A stretch of DNA of 64,000 bases from the NCBI GenBank assembly GCA_937871915.1, contig CALMPG010000018.1:49041-113040 (forward strand). The letters run 5' to 3'. The notes beneath the pieces were generated by a model. It saw only the letters and a program-made list of their open reading frames with translations, had not been told where the DNA came from and did no database searches. Of this stretch, positions 7,378 to 15,361 are shown piece after piece. Source of the stretch: an uncultured Phycisphaerales bacterium. GTDB taxonomy: Bacteria > Planctomycetota > Phycisphaerae > Phycisphaerales > UBA1924. The stretch's first letter is position 1. The number at the start of each line of letters is the position of its first letter. The position numbers and the translations under genes are program-made.

Positions 7378-8337
7378 ATGGCGATGCGACACGGATGGAA
7401 GTGGTTGCGACAGGCCGCGACGCGCAAGCGGCGGATGCTCCGGGATCACATGGAGTGGTTCGGGCGCTGGCAGCCAGGCATGAGCCGACGACTGACAAGG
7501 GCAAGGCTTTCCCGGCTCGGTGCTGAGGAATTCGCGGCGATACTCTTGGAATGGGACCAATCCCGGTGGCGCGGTATTGCCCGACTCACGGGGCGACTCA
7601 CCGACCCAAGCGCATGGCCGCGGGTGCGACGAGCCCTCATCATGGCATTGGACGAGAGTCGCAAACTCGGCGAGCGACTGGACACGGTTCGCCCGTTGGA
7701 TGATCGTCCGATGGCACCGCACTTGAGTCAGGCAGTGATCACTGCCTGCTTGCACTTGCGTTTCCCGAACCGCTACTGCGTCTGGAATGGCACGTCTGCG
7801 TCCGCCATGAAGTTGCTGGGACTCTGGCCGGTGTTCCCCCGCGGCTGCACGTTCGCCGACCGCTACCTTGCCATCAACTCCGCCGTTCTGGAATGCGCCC
7901 GCGCCACAAGGCTCTCTCTTCCAGCCCTTGACGTGCTCTGGTACTACGCCACTCAGGAGTTGGCGACAGCGCTTGACGGGGACGGGGACACTGACGACGA
8001 GGGCACGGAGGGCGGTGATCGCGTTGCAGTGCTGCGAACAAGGCGCAACGCAGACATCGTGAGAAAGGCGAAGGCTCGATGGTCGGACGGCGGCACGATT
8101 AGCCCGCCGTGCTCTGTTTGCGGATGGACGATGGGCGATGTCTACGGCGACGCTGGTTTCGGACTCATCGAAGCGCATCACAACGATCCTCTCGGAAGTG
8201 GAGCGGAAGTGCGCATCACACGGGTCAGTGACTTGTCGCCAGTTTGCCCGAACTGTCATGCGGTACTGCATTGCTCTCGCCTTTCGATCGCTGCACTTCG
8301 CCACGAAGTGCGTCGGAGCGGGATGGCACGGGACTAG
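7378..8337 (+). CDS. HNH endonuclease, McrA-like, with N-terminal accessory domain
   Basis: The 319-residue protein ends in an HNH nuclease domain: zinc cysteines at C245/C248 (CSVCGW) and C290/C293 (CPNC), catalytic EAHHNDP at about 265-271 and H298 (AVLH). Residues about 50-200 form another domain with LRFPNRYCVWNG and MKLLGLWPVFPRGC, a pattern that reminds me of N-terminal recognition domains of McrB-type and related defence proteins, not a certain match. No Shine-Dalgarno is visible; TAGACT lies 7 bases before the ATG, so the message may be leaderless. Base composition looks less GC-rich than the flanking phage genes. The stop overlaps that of the convergent methyltransferase in a shared CTAG. 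Probable restriction or phage-exclusion nuclease. Confidence 0.85.
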   Translation: MAMRHGWKWLRQAATRKRRMLRDHMEWFGRWQPGMSRRLTRARLSRLGAEEFAAILLEWDQSRWRGIARLTGRLTDPSAWPRVRRALIMALDESRKLGERLDTVRPLDDRPMAPHLSQAVITACLHLRFPNRYCVWNGTSASAMKLLGLWPVFPRGCTFADRYLAINSAVLECARATRLSLPALDVLWYYATQELATALDGDGDTDDEGTEGGDRVAVLRTRRNADIVRKAKARWSDGGTISPPCSVCGWTMGDVYGDAGFGLIEAHHNDPLGSGAEVRITRVSDLSPVCPNCHAVLHCSRLSIAALRHEVRRSGMARD

Positions 8338-9659
8338 ACCAAGGCCGCACTCAGCCGCTCGGCCTTCCTGCCCGTGAACTTCTCCCAGCGCTGCACGATG
8401 ACATCGCAGTAGAGCGCGTCGAGCTCCATCAGGAACCCCCGCCGCCCGGTCATCTCCGCGCCGATGAGCGTCGAGCCGCTTCCGCCGAAGAGGTCGAGCA
8501 CGTTCTCGCCGGGTCGCGACGAATACTCGATGGCCCGCCGCGCGAGCTCGACGGGCTTCTCCGTGAGGTGGACCATGCTCTGCGGGTTCACCTTCTTGAT
8601 CGACCAGGTATCGGGTACGTTGGCGGGGCCGAAGAAGCGGTGACCCGCGCCTTCCTTCCACCCGTAGAAACACCACTCGTGATTGCCCATGAAGTCCTTG
8701 CGCGTCAGGACGGGGTGCTCCTTGATCCAGATGATCGCCTGCGCGAAGTACAACTCGCAACGCTTCAGCACCGGCGGGTAGTTGCCGCAGTTCGCGTAGC
8801 CGCCCCAGATGTAGAACGTGCCGCCGGGGATCAGCACTCGGGTGATGTTGCCGAACCACGCCGCGAGCAGCCGGTCGAACTCGTCGTCGGAGACGAAGTC
8901 GTTGGCCAGCGGTCGGTCCTTGGCCCGGAGCTTCGTGTGCGTCGCACGGCTCTTCTCGGGGTAGCGGTTGAGGTCGGCGCTCTGCTGGTCGTGCTGGTCG
9001 GCCTTGCCCGGCAGCGCGAACGAACTCAGGCCGGCGACGATCGCGTTGTTCGAGCGCGGCTCGACTTTCACGTTGTACGGCGGGTCCGTGTTGACGAGAT
9101 GGATCGGCTGGCCATCCAGCAGCCGGTCCAGGTCGTCGGGCTTCGATGAGTCGCCGCACATCAGCCGGTGGTTGCCGAGCACCCAGATGTCGCCGGGAAC
9201 GGTGGTCGCGGCATCCGGTGCGCCCGGCACATCGTCGGGATCGGTCAGCCCCTCGTTCCCCGCCGGTGCCATGATGGCCGCGAGGTCGTCGGCGCTGAAG
9301 CCGAGCAGGGCCAGGTCGAAGTCCACGCCCTTGAGGTCCGCGAGCTCGATGGGCAGCAGTTCCATGTCCCACGACGTGAGCGATGCGACCTTGTTGTCGG
9401 CGATGCGCAGCGCCTTCACTTGGTCGGGCGTCAGGTCGGCCGCGCGGATCGTGGGCACCTCCGTCAGTCCGAGCTTCCGAGCGGCGCGGAGACGGGTGTG
9501 GCCCGCGATGATGACGCCGTCACCGTCGATCAGGATCGGGATCTTGAAGCCGAAGGTCTCGATCGACTTAGCAACCGCATCGATCGCCACGTCGTTGATG
9601 GTGCGGGGGTTGCGGTCGTATTCCTTGACCGCGCCGATGGGAAGCATCTCGATGTTCAT
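8334..9659 (-). CDS. ParB-domain DNA N6-adenine methyltransferase
   Basis: The 441-residue protein starts at ATG 9659 (MNIEMLPIGAVKEYDRNPR). Residues 1-100 are a ParB/Srx-like domain with GHTRLRAARKLG at 53-64. The methyltransferase half has DPPYNV at 192-197 (motif IV) and FGGSGS at 391-396 (motif I), that is DPPY before FxGxG, the beta-class order of N6-adenine methyltransferases such as CcrM. Such ParB-MTase fusions are common in phages, where they shield phage DNA from host nucleases. It has no partner nuclease on its own strand, but its stop codon overlaps the stop of the HNH gene on the other strand. Confidence 0.9.
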   Translation of the reverse strand: MNIEMLPIGAVKEYDRNPRTINDVAIDAVAKSIETFGFKIPILIDGDGVIIAGHTRLRAARKLGLTEVPTIRAADLTPDQVKALRIADNKVASLTSWDMELLPIELADLKGVDFDLALLGFSADDLAAIMAPAGNEGLTDPDDVPGAPDAATTVPGDIWVLGNHRLMCGDSSKPDDLDRLLDGQPIHLVNTDPPYNVKVEPRSNNAIVAGLSSFALPGKADQHDQQSADLNRYPEKSRATHTKLRAKDRPLANDFVSDDEFDRLLAAWFGNITRVLIPGGTFYIWGGYANCGNYPPVLKRCELYFAQAIIWIKEHPVLTRKDFMGNHEWCFYGWKEGAGHRFFGPANVPDTWSIKKVNPQSMVHLTEKPVELARRAIEYSSRPGENVLDLFGGSGSTLIGAEMTGRRGFLMELDALYCDVIVQRWEKFTGRKAERLSAALV

Positions 9660-10232
9660 AGCGATCTCCGTCGTGGGCACCGGCGAGGGCGCGGCGCAGG
9701 GGCGTCGTGGTGGCCCGCCGCGCACGCGGCAGGTCATGGATCGCTGGATCGCTGGTTGGCGGGTTCGCTGAATCGCTCGGGCGTCAGGCCCATCCGGGGG
9801 CGGCACACCGCCCCGATTCCCGCCCGCTACGGGCCGCGCCCGTTTGCCACGGTTCCGCCCACGTTGGCCCACGTCGCGTTCCAGGCGGCGGGGCGTACCA
9901 ACGCCGCCACCGGGCGTCCCCGCGCCCGGACGCGCGAAACAAACTCTGTCGCCAAGCGCGGCTGTTCCCGCGGGCGTAGCAGCGCGTCCTGGCCCGGGTA
10001 GTACCTACCGACCCCCTCACGTCGCCCGTTAGGCTTCCGGCTGTTGGGCTCGTGGTAGGCGCGCCCTGGCACGCGACCTGCATGGGCGCGGCGGGCCGGA
10101 AAGGGGGAAGTACATGATGAAAGAGAGAGATGTTTCAATCTTTCAATACCTCCCTTACGCCCATGTCCGTGCCCGCACGTACGCGCCACGCGTGCGCGCG
10201 CGGTGAATGGATGAATGATTGAACTATTCGGC
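9660..10232. other. 573-base intergenic stretch in the prophage
   Basis: This gap separates the primase-polymerase from the methyltransferase. I find no convincing gene: frames through it have no sensible codon use. It contains short direct repeats (TGGATCGCTGGATCGCTGG around 9737-9755; TTTCAATC/TTTCAATA at 10133-10148) and an unusually AT-rich segment for this prophage at 10100-10150, next to a run of alternating CG/GC around 10175-10203. A 30-codon frame from ATG 10114 with a GGGGGAAG upstream exists on plus but is unsupported. A promoter region or origin beside the primase gene is possible. Confidence 0.5.
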
Positions 10233-12413
10233 TCACGCCAGTACATACCAGACCCTCGGCCGCGTTGCCGTCGATTCCGATTCCTGCTGCAACTGCTGCG
10301 TTTCCAGGAGGTTGTCGATCACTTCCTGCCGTTCCCGCTGGGTTAGCCACTGCGTCTTGCGGCAGAGTTCACTGCGGGAGATCTTTCCGCCCGCCTTGCG
10401 CACCACCCGGACGACGCGCTTCTGCCGGGCGTCGAACACCCCGTCGGCGACCCACTCGTGGGCGACATAGAGCATCCGCCGCGTCAGGTACGACGACAGG
10501 TCGCACGCCCAGCGCGCGGCGTCCTCGTCGATGACCGGCTTCTGGGCGTTCGCGGAGCAGGCGTGGATCAGCGCCAGGCGGCAGGCCTTCTCCTCGGCCC
10601 GCGCCCACAGCGATCGGCCCGACTCGTCCGGCTTGGCGAGCTCGTCGTCCACCATCGCGGCCAGCGCGTCGAACACCGCGCCGGCTCCCGGCGTGGTCTC
10701 GACCACGATCGGCTGAGGGTGCTCGCGGAAGAGGTTTCCGCCGGGCTGGAACGATCCCCACCACTCGGCGGCCTGCTTCAGGGGCTCGGGAACGCCCGTC
10801 GCCTTGGCACGCTGCCGCGCCGGTGTCTCAGCCGACTCGAACACGAGCAGGCGTGCGATGAACCCGTCGCTGAGGCTGTCGGCAGTGAGCGACTCGAAGA
10901 AGTGCTCGGGCACGGTGGTGCCGTAGACGCTCACGCACGGCTGATCGACCACCTTGTTCCGCTTCTTGTCGGCGTAGGCCTTGCCCCGGAAGACCGTGTC
11001 GGCGCTGGAGTACAGCTTCATCAGCGCCGTCAGCACGTTGAATAGGTGCGGGGCCTTCTTCGGGTCGCCGATGGTGCGGAGGAAGCGGCCGAACTCGTCG
11101 ATCTGGAACAGGATCGCCGGCTCGGCCTCGACGGCGGTGATGAGCCCGGCGTCGGACGCCAGGTCCTCGTTCCCCTCGTGCTCGACCATGTCGGCGGCGA
11201 AAAGGATGTTCTTGTTCACCTTGCGGGCGTTGTCCTTGCCCGCGCCGGAGGGTGCGACACCGACGCAGTAGAGGTTCGTCCGGTTGCCGCGCTCGTCGCG
11301 GACCTTGCGGGCGGCCAGCACAGCTTGGAGGCAGATCGCGGCCGCCAGCGCCAACACGGGCTGCGGCCGGGTGGCCGTCGCCAGATTGTGCGCGACTACC
11401 TGCTCGATGAAGCCCGGCACGCGGAGCAGATGATCGGGGAACGGCCCCGGGTCGACCGGGCGCTCGGAGCGGGACCGTTCGCCAGCGGCGCGCCGACGCT
11501 CGGGATCGAACCCGGAGAGGTCCACGCTGCCCATGTCCTCGGGTTTCTCGGCGTCGCGCAACCACCCGTGCGGGCGATCGTGCGGCTTGCTCGCCGCGTC
11601 ACTGACCTTGTGCCGCAGTTCCTTCTCCGACCACGGTGGTTGGCACCGCGGGTTGTATCGATCGACAAGCAGCGTGAGCGCCGTCTCCGGGTCCAGCCCA
11701 AACCCATGCACCATCGCGGTCGCGGCGGCGTAGGTCTGGCTGTGCCCGCCCGAGCCAGAGATCGCCGGGGGGATGCGGTCGAGGTACGCCTCGGCGCGGC
11801 GGATGACGGCGTCCGGTGCGGCGGCGGCGCTCGACGCGCGGGACCGGGGGACGAGGCGCTCCGGCGGGGGTGCGTCGCCGTGCCGCTGTTTCCGCACCGC
11901 CTCGGCCAGCGCCGCCACCGCCGCGCCCAGCGTCTCGGCATCCATCACGGCGGGCTCGCCTTCGAGCGGGTCGTACGGCTCCCCGCTCGGATGTATGCTC
12001 GGGCCGACCACCGTCTGCGCGCCCGTGCTCCGCAGCTCCACGATCATCTTCTTCGACGCCGGGTCCTGGTGCTTGCGGGTTTTCGCGCCCTCGCAGACAT
12101 ACCACCAGTGCGACGACCGCTTCCCGGGCCGTCCCGACTTCGCGCCCGTAGGCGGCAGGAACTCCGGCGCGAGCGCCACCGCTTCCTCGCAGTCCAGGTC
12201 CACGTCCACGAGCCAACCGCTCGGCTCGCCGAGCAGCACGCCGATGTTCCCCGTGCCGTTGAAGTGCTGGGGGAGCTCGGCGTCGGACAGGAGCATGTCC
12301 GTCCAGCCCTTGAGCACGGGCACCTTCGTCCCCGCGGGCACGGGGATGGGCGCGTAGCCGCGCGCGAGGTACCACCGCGCCGCGTCGAGAAGATTGGCCG
12401 GGCCGTCGCTCAT
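10233..12413 (-). CDS. Bifunctional primase-polymerase with DUF3987-like ATPase domain
   Basis: The 726-residue protein begins with an archaeo-eukaryotic prim-pol domain (about 1-190): ARGYAPIPVPAGTKVP, and the metal-binding acidic cluster WLVDVDLD with D70, D72 and D74. Residues 205-285 resemble a helical linker of the primase C-terminal type (WSEKELRHKVSDAASKP). The C-terminal half is DUF3987-like, with a P-loop GVAPSGAGK at 385-393 and a Walker B-type ILFQIDEFGR at 434-443. It should prime and help unwind phage DNA. It starts 3 bases after the stop of the 130-residue gene, indicating one operon. Confidence 0.9.
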   Translation of the reverse strand: MSDGPANLLDAARWYLARGYAPIPVPAGTKVPVLKGWTDMLLSDAELPQHFNGTGNIGVLLGEPSGWLVDVDLDCEEAVALAPEFLPPTGAKSGRPGKRSSHWWYVCEGAKTRKHQDPASKKMIVELRSTGAQTVVGPSIHPSGEPYDPLEGEPAVMDAETLGAAVAALAEAVRKQRHGDAPPPERLVPRSRASSAAAAPDAVIRRAEAYLDRIPPAISGSGGHSQTYAAATAMVHGFGLDPETALTLLVDRYNPRCQPPWSEKELRHKVSDAASKPHDRPHGWLRDAEKPEDMGSVDLSGFDPERRRAAGERSRSERPVDPGPFPDHLLRVPGFIEQVVAHNLATATRPQPVLALAAAICLQAVLAARKVRDERGNRTNLYCVGVAPSGAGKDNARKVNKNILFAADMVEHEGNEDLASDAGLITAVEAEPAILFQIDEFGRFLRTIGDPKKAPHLFNVLTALMKLYSSADTVFRGKAYADKKRNKVVDQPCVSVYGTTVPEHFFESLTADSLSDGFIARLLVFESAETPARQRAKATGVPEPLKQAAEWWGSFQPGGNLFREHPQPIVVETTPGAGAVFDALAAMVDDELAKPDESGRSLWARAEEKACRLALIHACSANAQKPVIDEDAARWACDLSSYLTRRMLYVAHEWVADGVFDARQKRVVRVVRKAGGKISRSELCRKTQWLTQRERQEVIDNLLETQQLQQESESTATRPRVWYVLA

Positions 12414-12416
12414 CGC

Positions 12417-12809
12417 TTACTCGTCGTCCCCCTTCGTCTTCACGCCGGCGCCCATGATCTTGAGCATCTGCGCCGCGTGCTCGCGGTCCTTCTTGCTCGC
12501 GCGATAGTCGAGCAGGCGGTCGAGGTCCACGACGGGCTTCACCGCGTACTCGAAGCTGTGCTCGCTCCCGGCCAGCCCCAGCGCGTGCGCGATCGCCTGC
12601 GTGGAGCGGCTGGAGCGGTGCGTCCCGGCCGCCGCGAGCAGCAGCGGCACCTCGGCCCTGGTCTGGCCGTGGTACATCAGCCCGCCGACGCTGCGGGCCA
12701 GCAGCGAGCCGACGCCCTTGGCGTCGTTCTTGTCGATGGCGGCCGAGGCGATGTGCCGCCCGAGCAGCCGCCCATCCTTATCCGTCTCGTCAATCGTGAT
12801 CGTGATCAT
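12417..12809 (-). CDS. Hypothetical phage protein, 130 residues
   Basis: The protein starts MITITIDETDKDGRLLGRH (beta-rich) and is helical afterwards, with SLLARSVGGLMYHGQTRAEV and DRLLDYRASKKDREHAAQM. I do not recognise a family. It lies between the SF2 helicase (14-base gap) and the primase-polymerase (3-base gap) in the replication operon, so an accessory replication role is likely by context only. Confidence 0.65.
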   Translation of the reverse strand: MITITIDETDKDGRLLGRHIASAAIDKNDAKGVGSLLARSVGGLMYHGQTRAEVPLLLAAAGTHRSSRSTQAIAHALGLAGSEHSFEYAVKPVVDLDRLLDYRASKKDREHAAQMLKIMGAGVKTKGDDE

Positions 12810-12823
12810 GCCGAACTCCTTAT

Positions 12824-14515
12824 TCAGAAGGGAATCTCATCGTCGGGGATGCCGTACGTGGTGCCGACCGGGGCGGGCTCGTACTCGGGGAGGCCCTCGT
12901 CGCCGTCGAGCCGCGGCGGCTTGTCGCCCAGGCGGTGCGCCACCACGCGCTCGAACTGATCGCCAGCCTTCTTCTCGACGGTGATCGAGAGCGCCGGCGC
13001 GAGCGCCCCGGCCCGCGCCAGCTCGACCGCCTCCTCGGTGCCGCCGGGCACCGGCTCGACGGAGCGCGCCCGCCACCACGCCTCCGCCTTCGTCCGCGCG
13101 TACCCGGTATGGTCGAAGCAGACCCACTCGCGGAAGTAGGTGTTGAAGCCGACGCGGTACTCGACCCGCATGGTGAGCGGCGCAGCGGGGTCGTTCCGCT
13201 TCATGTGGACGTGGTATGTCGTCTCGCTGACATGATGCTCTTCGCGCGTGGTCTGGCCGCTGAGGATGCCCTCGGTGCTGGCCTGCGCCTCGTGCTTCTG
13301 CTTGTTGGGCTCCGGGAACTGGTGCCCGCACTGTGGGCAGGCCTGGTAGCCCGCCGCGATGAGCGCGTGGCACTGCGGGCACTCCTTCGCGGGGGCCTCG
13401 CCGTCGCCGCGATCCTCGGCGCAGACGCGGATCGCATCCACCGGCCCGTGCCGGATCACGTTGCCGCCGAAGTCGAGCACGAGGCAGTCGGCCTTGCCCG
13501 GGTGCAGGCGAAAGCCCCTGCCCACCATCTGGTAGTACAGACCGGGCGACATGGTCGGCCTCACGAGCGCTACGCAGTCGATGTGCGGGGCGTCGAAGCC
13601 GGTCGTGAGGACGTTCACGTTGCAGAGGTACTTGAGCGAGCCTGAACGGAACCGGTCGAGGATGCCGCTCCGCACGCCCGCGGGCGTGTCGCCGGATACG
13701 AACCCGCACTCGACGCCGTGCTTGGACTTCAGCACCTCCACCATGTGCTGCCCGTGGCGGATGCCCGACGAGAAGATCAGCGTGGCGCTGCGGTCCTTGG
13801 TGTGCTCGATGATTTCGCCGCACGCCCCCTCGACCAGGGCGTCCTTGTCCATCAGATCCTCGACCTCGCTGGCGACGAACTCGCCGGCGCGGACGTGCAG
13901 GTCGTCGGTGCTGACCTTCTGGAGCCCCGCCTTGGTCCGCAGCGGCGACAGGAAGCCCTGCACAATCAGCTCGCGCACGCCGACCTCGAAGCAGACGTGG
14001 TTGAGGATGTTGCCGGGCTCGCAGATCGGGCCGGACTTCATGCGGAACGGCGTCGCCGTCAACCCGATCACCCGCGCCAGCGGGTTCACGACCTTGGCGT
14101 CGGCGATGAACTGGCGGTACATCCCCTCGCCGTCCGGCGGGATCAGGTGCGCCTCGTCCACGATCAGCAGGTCCACCGGCCCCAGGTCGCACGCACGCTG
14201 ATAGATCGACTGGATGCCGGCGATGGTGACGGCGTACCCGAGGTCTTTGCGCTTGAGGCCCGCCGAGTAGATGCCCACGGGCACGTCCGGCGCGATGTGC
14301 CGGAGCTTGTCGGCCGCCTGCTCCAGCAGCTCCTTGACGTGGGCCAGGATGACCACGCGCCCGTTCCACGGCCCGACCGAATCGCGGCAGATCGTGGCGA
14401 TGACCGGCGTCTTGCCCCCACCGGTCGGGATGACCACGCAGGGGTTGTCGTCGCGGGTCCGCAGGTGCTCGTACACCGCGGCGACGGCTTCGGATTGGTA
14501 GGGTCGGAGGTTCAT
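12824..14515 (-). CDS. DEAH-box superfamily II DNA helicase with zinc ribbon
   Basis: The 563-residue protein has the SF2 motifs in order: Walker A PTGGGKT at 30-36, motif Ia, DEAH at 120-123, GLTATPF at about 151-157, and the C-terminal lobe with TTGFDAPHID and QMVGRGFRLHPGK (motif VI). After the helicase core there is a four-cysteine ribbon (CPQCHALIAAGYQACPQCG). Architecture resembles phage helicases of the Rad25/UvrB-like group. Start ATG 14515 overlaps the RusA stop by 4 bases (ATGA), so expression of the two is coupled. Role: unwinding during phage DNA replication or recombination. Confidence 0.92.
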   Translation of the reverse strand: MNLRPYQSEAVAAVYEHLRTRDDNPCVVIPTGGGKTPVIATICRDSVGPWNGRVVILAHVKELLEQAADKLRHIAPDVPVGIYSAGLKRKDLGYAVTIAGIQSIYQRACDLGPVDLLIVDEAHLIPPDGEGMYRQFIADAKVVNPLARVIGLTATPFRMKSGPICEPGNILNHVCFEVGVRELIVQGFLSPLRTKAGLQKVSTDDLHVRAGEFVASEVEDLMDKDALVEGACGEIIEHTKDRSATLIFSSGIRHGQHMVEVLKSKHGVECGFVSGDTPAGVRSGILDRFRSGSLKYLCNVNVLTTGFDAPHIDCVALVRPTMSPGLYYQMVGRGFRLHPGKADCLVLDFGGNVIRHGPVDAIRVCAEDRGDGEAPAKECPQCHALIAAGYQACPQCGHQFPEPNKQKHEAQASTEGILSGQTTREEHHVSETTYHVHMKRNDPAAPLTMRVEYRVGFNTYFREWVCFDHTGYARTKAEAWWRARSVEPVPGGTEEAVELARAGALAPALSITVEKKAGDQFERVVAHRLGDKPPRLDGDEGLPEYEPAPVGTTYGIPDDEIPF

Positions 14516-14829
14516 TGTTTGATTCGCGTGATCTCCACCAGCACCTTGCCGCCCGGCGTCACCGGGCCTCGCTCCACTTCCAGCCGATCGATCTGCGAGT
14601 CGTCGCGGTACGCCCCGCCCTTGGCCAGCGCGTCAAGCAGCGCCTTCTGCACGTTGTCCAGGTCGCGCCGGCGATGATCGGGCGGGCAGACGGTGACGCG
14701 CACCGCGAGGCGTCCTTCCATCCGCTCCACCCGCATCGCCGCGAGGGCGGCGCACACGTCCGTGCGGTAGCGCCGACCCTCGCGGCTGATGACGGTCCTG
14801 GGCCCCATGCGACGCCAGATGTGGTTCAC
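14512..14829 (-). CDS. RusA-family Holliday junction resolvase
   Basis: A 105-residue protein with the RusA signature: CPPDHRRRDLDNVQKALLDAL, where the Asp pair and Lys form the metal/catalytic site, followed by AYRDDSQIDRLEVER. Length matches the family (about 110-120). It resolves four-way junctions formed in phage recombination-dependent replication. It overlaps the helicase start by 4 bases and follows the DUF669 gene by 41 bases. Confidence 0.88.
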   Translation of the reverse strand: MNHIWRRMGPRTVISREGRRYRTDVCAALAAMRVERMEGRLAVRVTVCPPDHRRRDLDNVQKALLDALAKGGAYRDDSQIDRLEVERGPVTPGGKVLVEITRIKQ

Positions 14830-14870
14830 ACTCGGCGGGTACGGGAGCTCGAGGACACGACCAGATGGGC

Positions 14871-15347
14871 TTATCGCTTCCAGGGCGGCGTGCTCCCCGG
14901 GCCGACACCCGCGGGCACGCGAGCGCCAGCCGCGCCGCCGCCCCCGTTCCCGCCCTTCTTCGCGTAGCCCTTGATCACGTTCGTGAACTCACCGTTGTCG
15001 TCGCGCTTCTTCAGCCCGACGTTGATCTCGATGGGCACTCCGTGCAACTCGACCGAGTCCTTCGGGGCCATGACCCCGACGGCGCGGCAGATCGCGGAGA
15101 GCTCGCCCCGCGCGATCTTCACCGTCATCTCGCTCTTGTTCTCCAGGTTGAGCCGCGCCCAGACCAGGCGGCCCTTGCGCTCGCCGTCGATGATCTGGAA
15201 CGTGAGCTGGAGGTACTTCCCGCCGCCCGCCTTCGTCGGCTTCATCTCCGTCTCGGTGATGACGGCGGTGTACTTGCCCGCGGGGATCGGGTCGAGGGCG
15301 ACGGAGGGGTCCACGTTGTTCGCGTCGAAGTTGTTCAGGTTCGCCAT
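14871..15347 (-). CDS. DUF669 family protein, probable phage ssDNA-binding protein
   Basis: The 158-residue protein matches the DUF669 pattern: N-terminal IPAGKYTAVITETEMKPTK, then GGGKYLQLTFQIIDGERKGR, and LVWARLNLENKSE. The Gly-rich tail with a basic end resembles disordered tails of single-strand binding proteins. In phages this family regularly neighbours Sak4-like ATPases, as here (14 bases downstream of one), and is thought to act as the ssDNA-binding partner. Confidence 0.85.
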   Translation of the reverse strand: MANLNNFDANNVDPSVALDPIPAGKYTAVITETEMKPTKAGGGKYLQLTFQIIDGERKGRLVWARLNLENKSEMTVKIARGELSAICRAVGVMAPKDSVELHGVPIEINVGLKKRDDNGEFTNVIKGYAKKGGNGGGGAAGARVPAGVGPGSTPPWKR

Positions 15348-15361
15348 GAGTCAGATTCCTT

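Noticed and set aside
5599..9372. Minus-strand frame of about 1,250 codons
   Set aside because: It lies antisense to the small plus-strand genes and the HNH gene and in a wrong frame of the methyltransferase; composition is shadow-like.
10114..10206. 30-codon plus-strand frame with an upstream GGGGGAAG
   Set aside because: Arg-rich C-terminus, no homology I can recall, and antisense to the operon direction; listed only as part of the intergenic stretch.
9827..10246. 139-codon minus-strand frame after the primase-polymerase
   Set aside because: Arg/Pro-rich composition and no domain; overlaps the primase end by 14 bases but looks like a GC-driven open frame.
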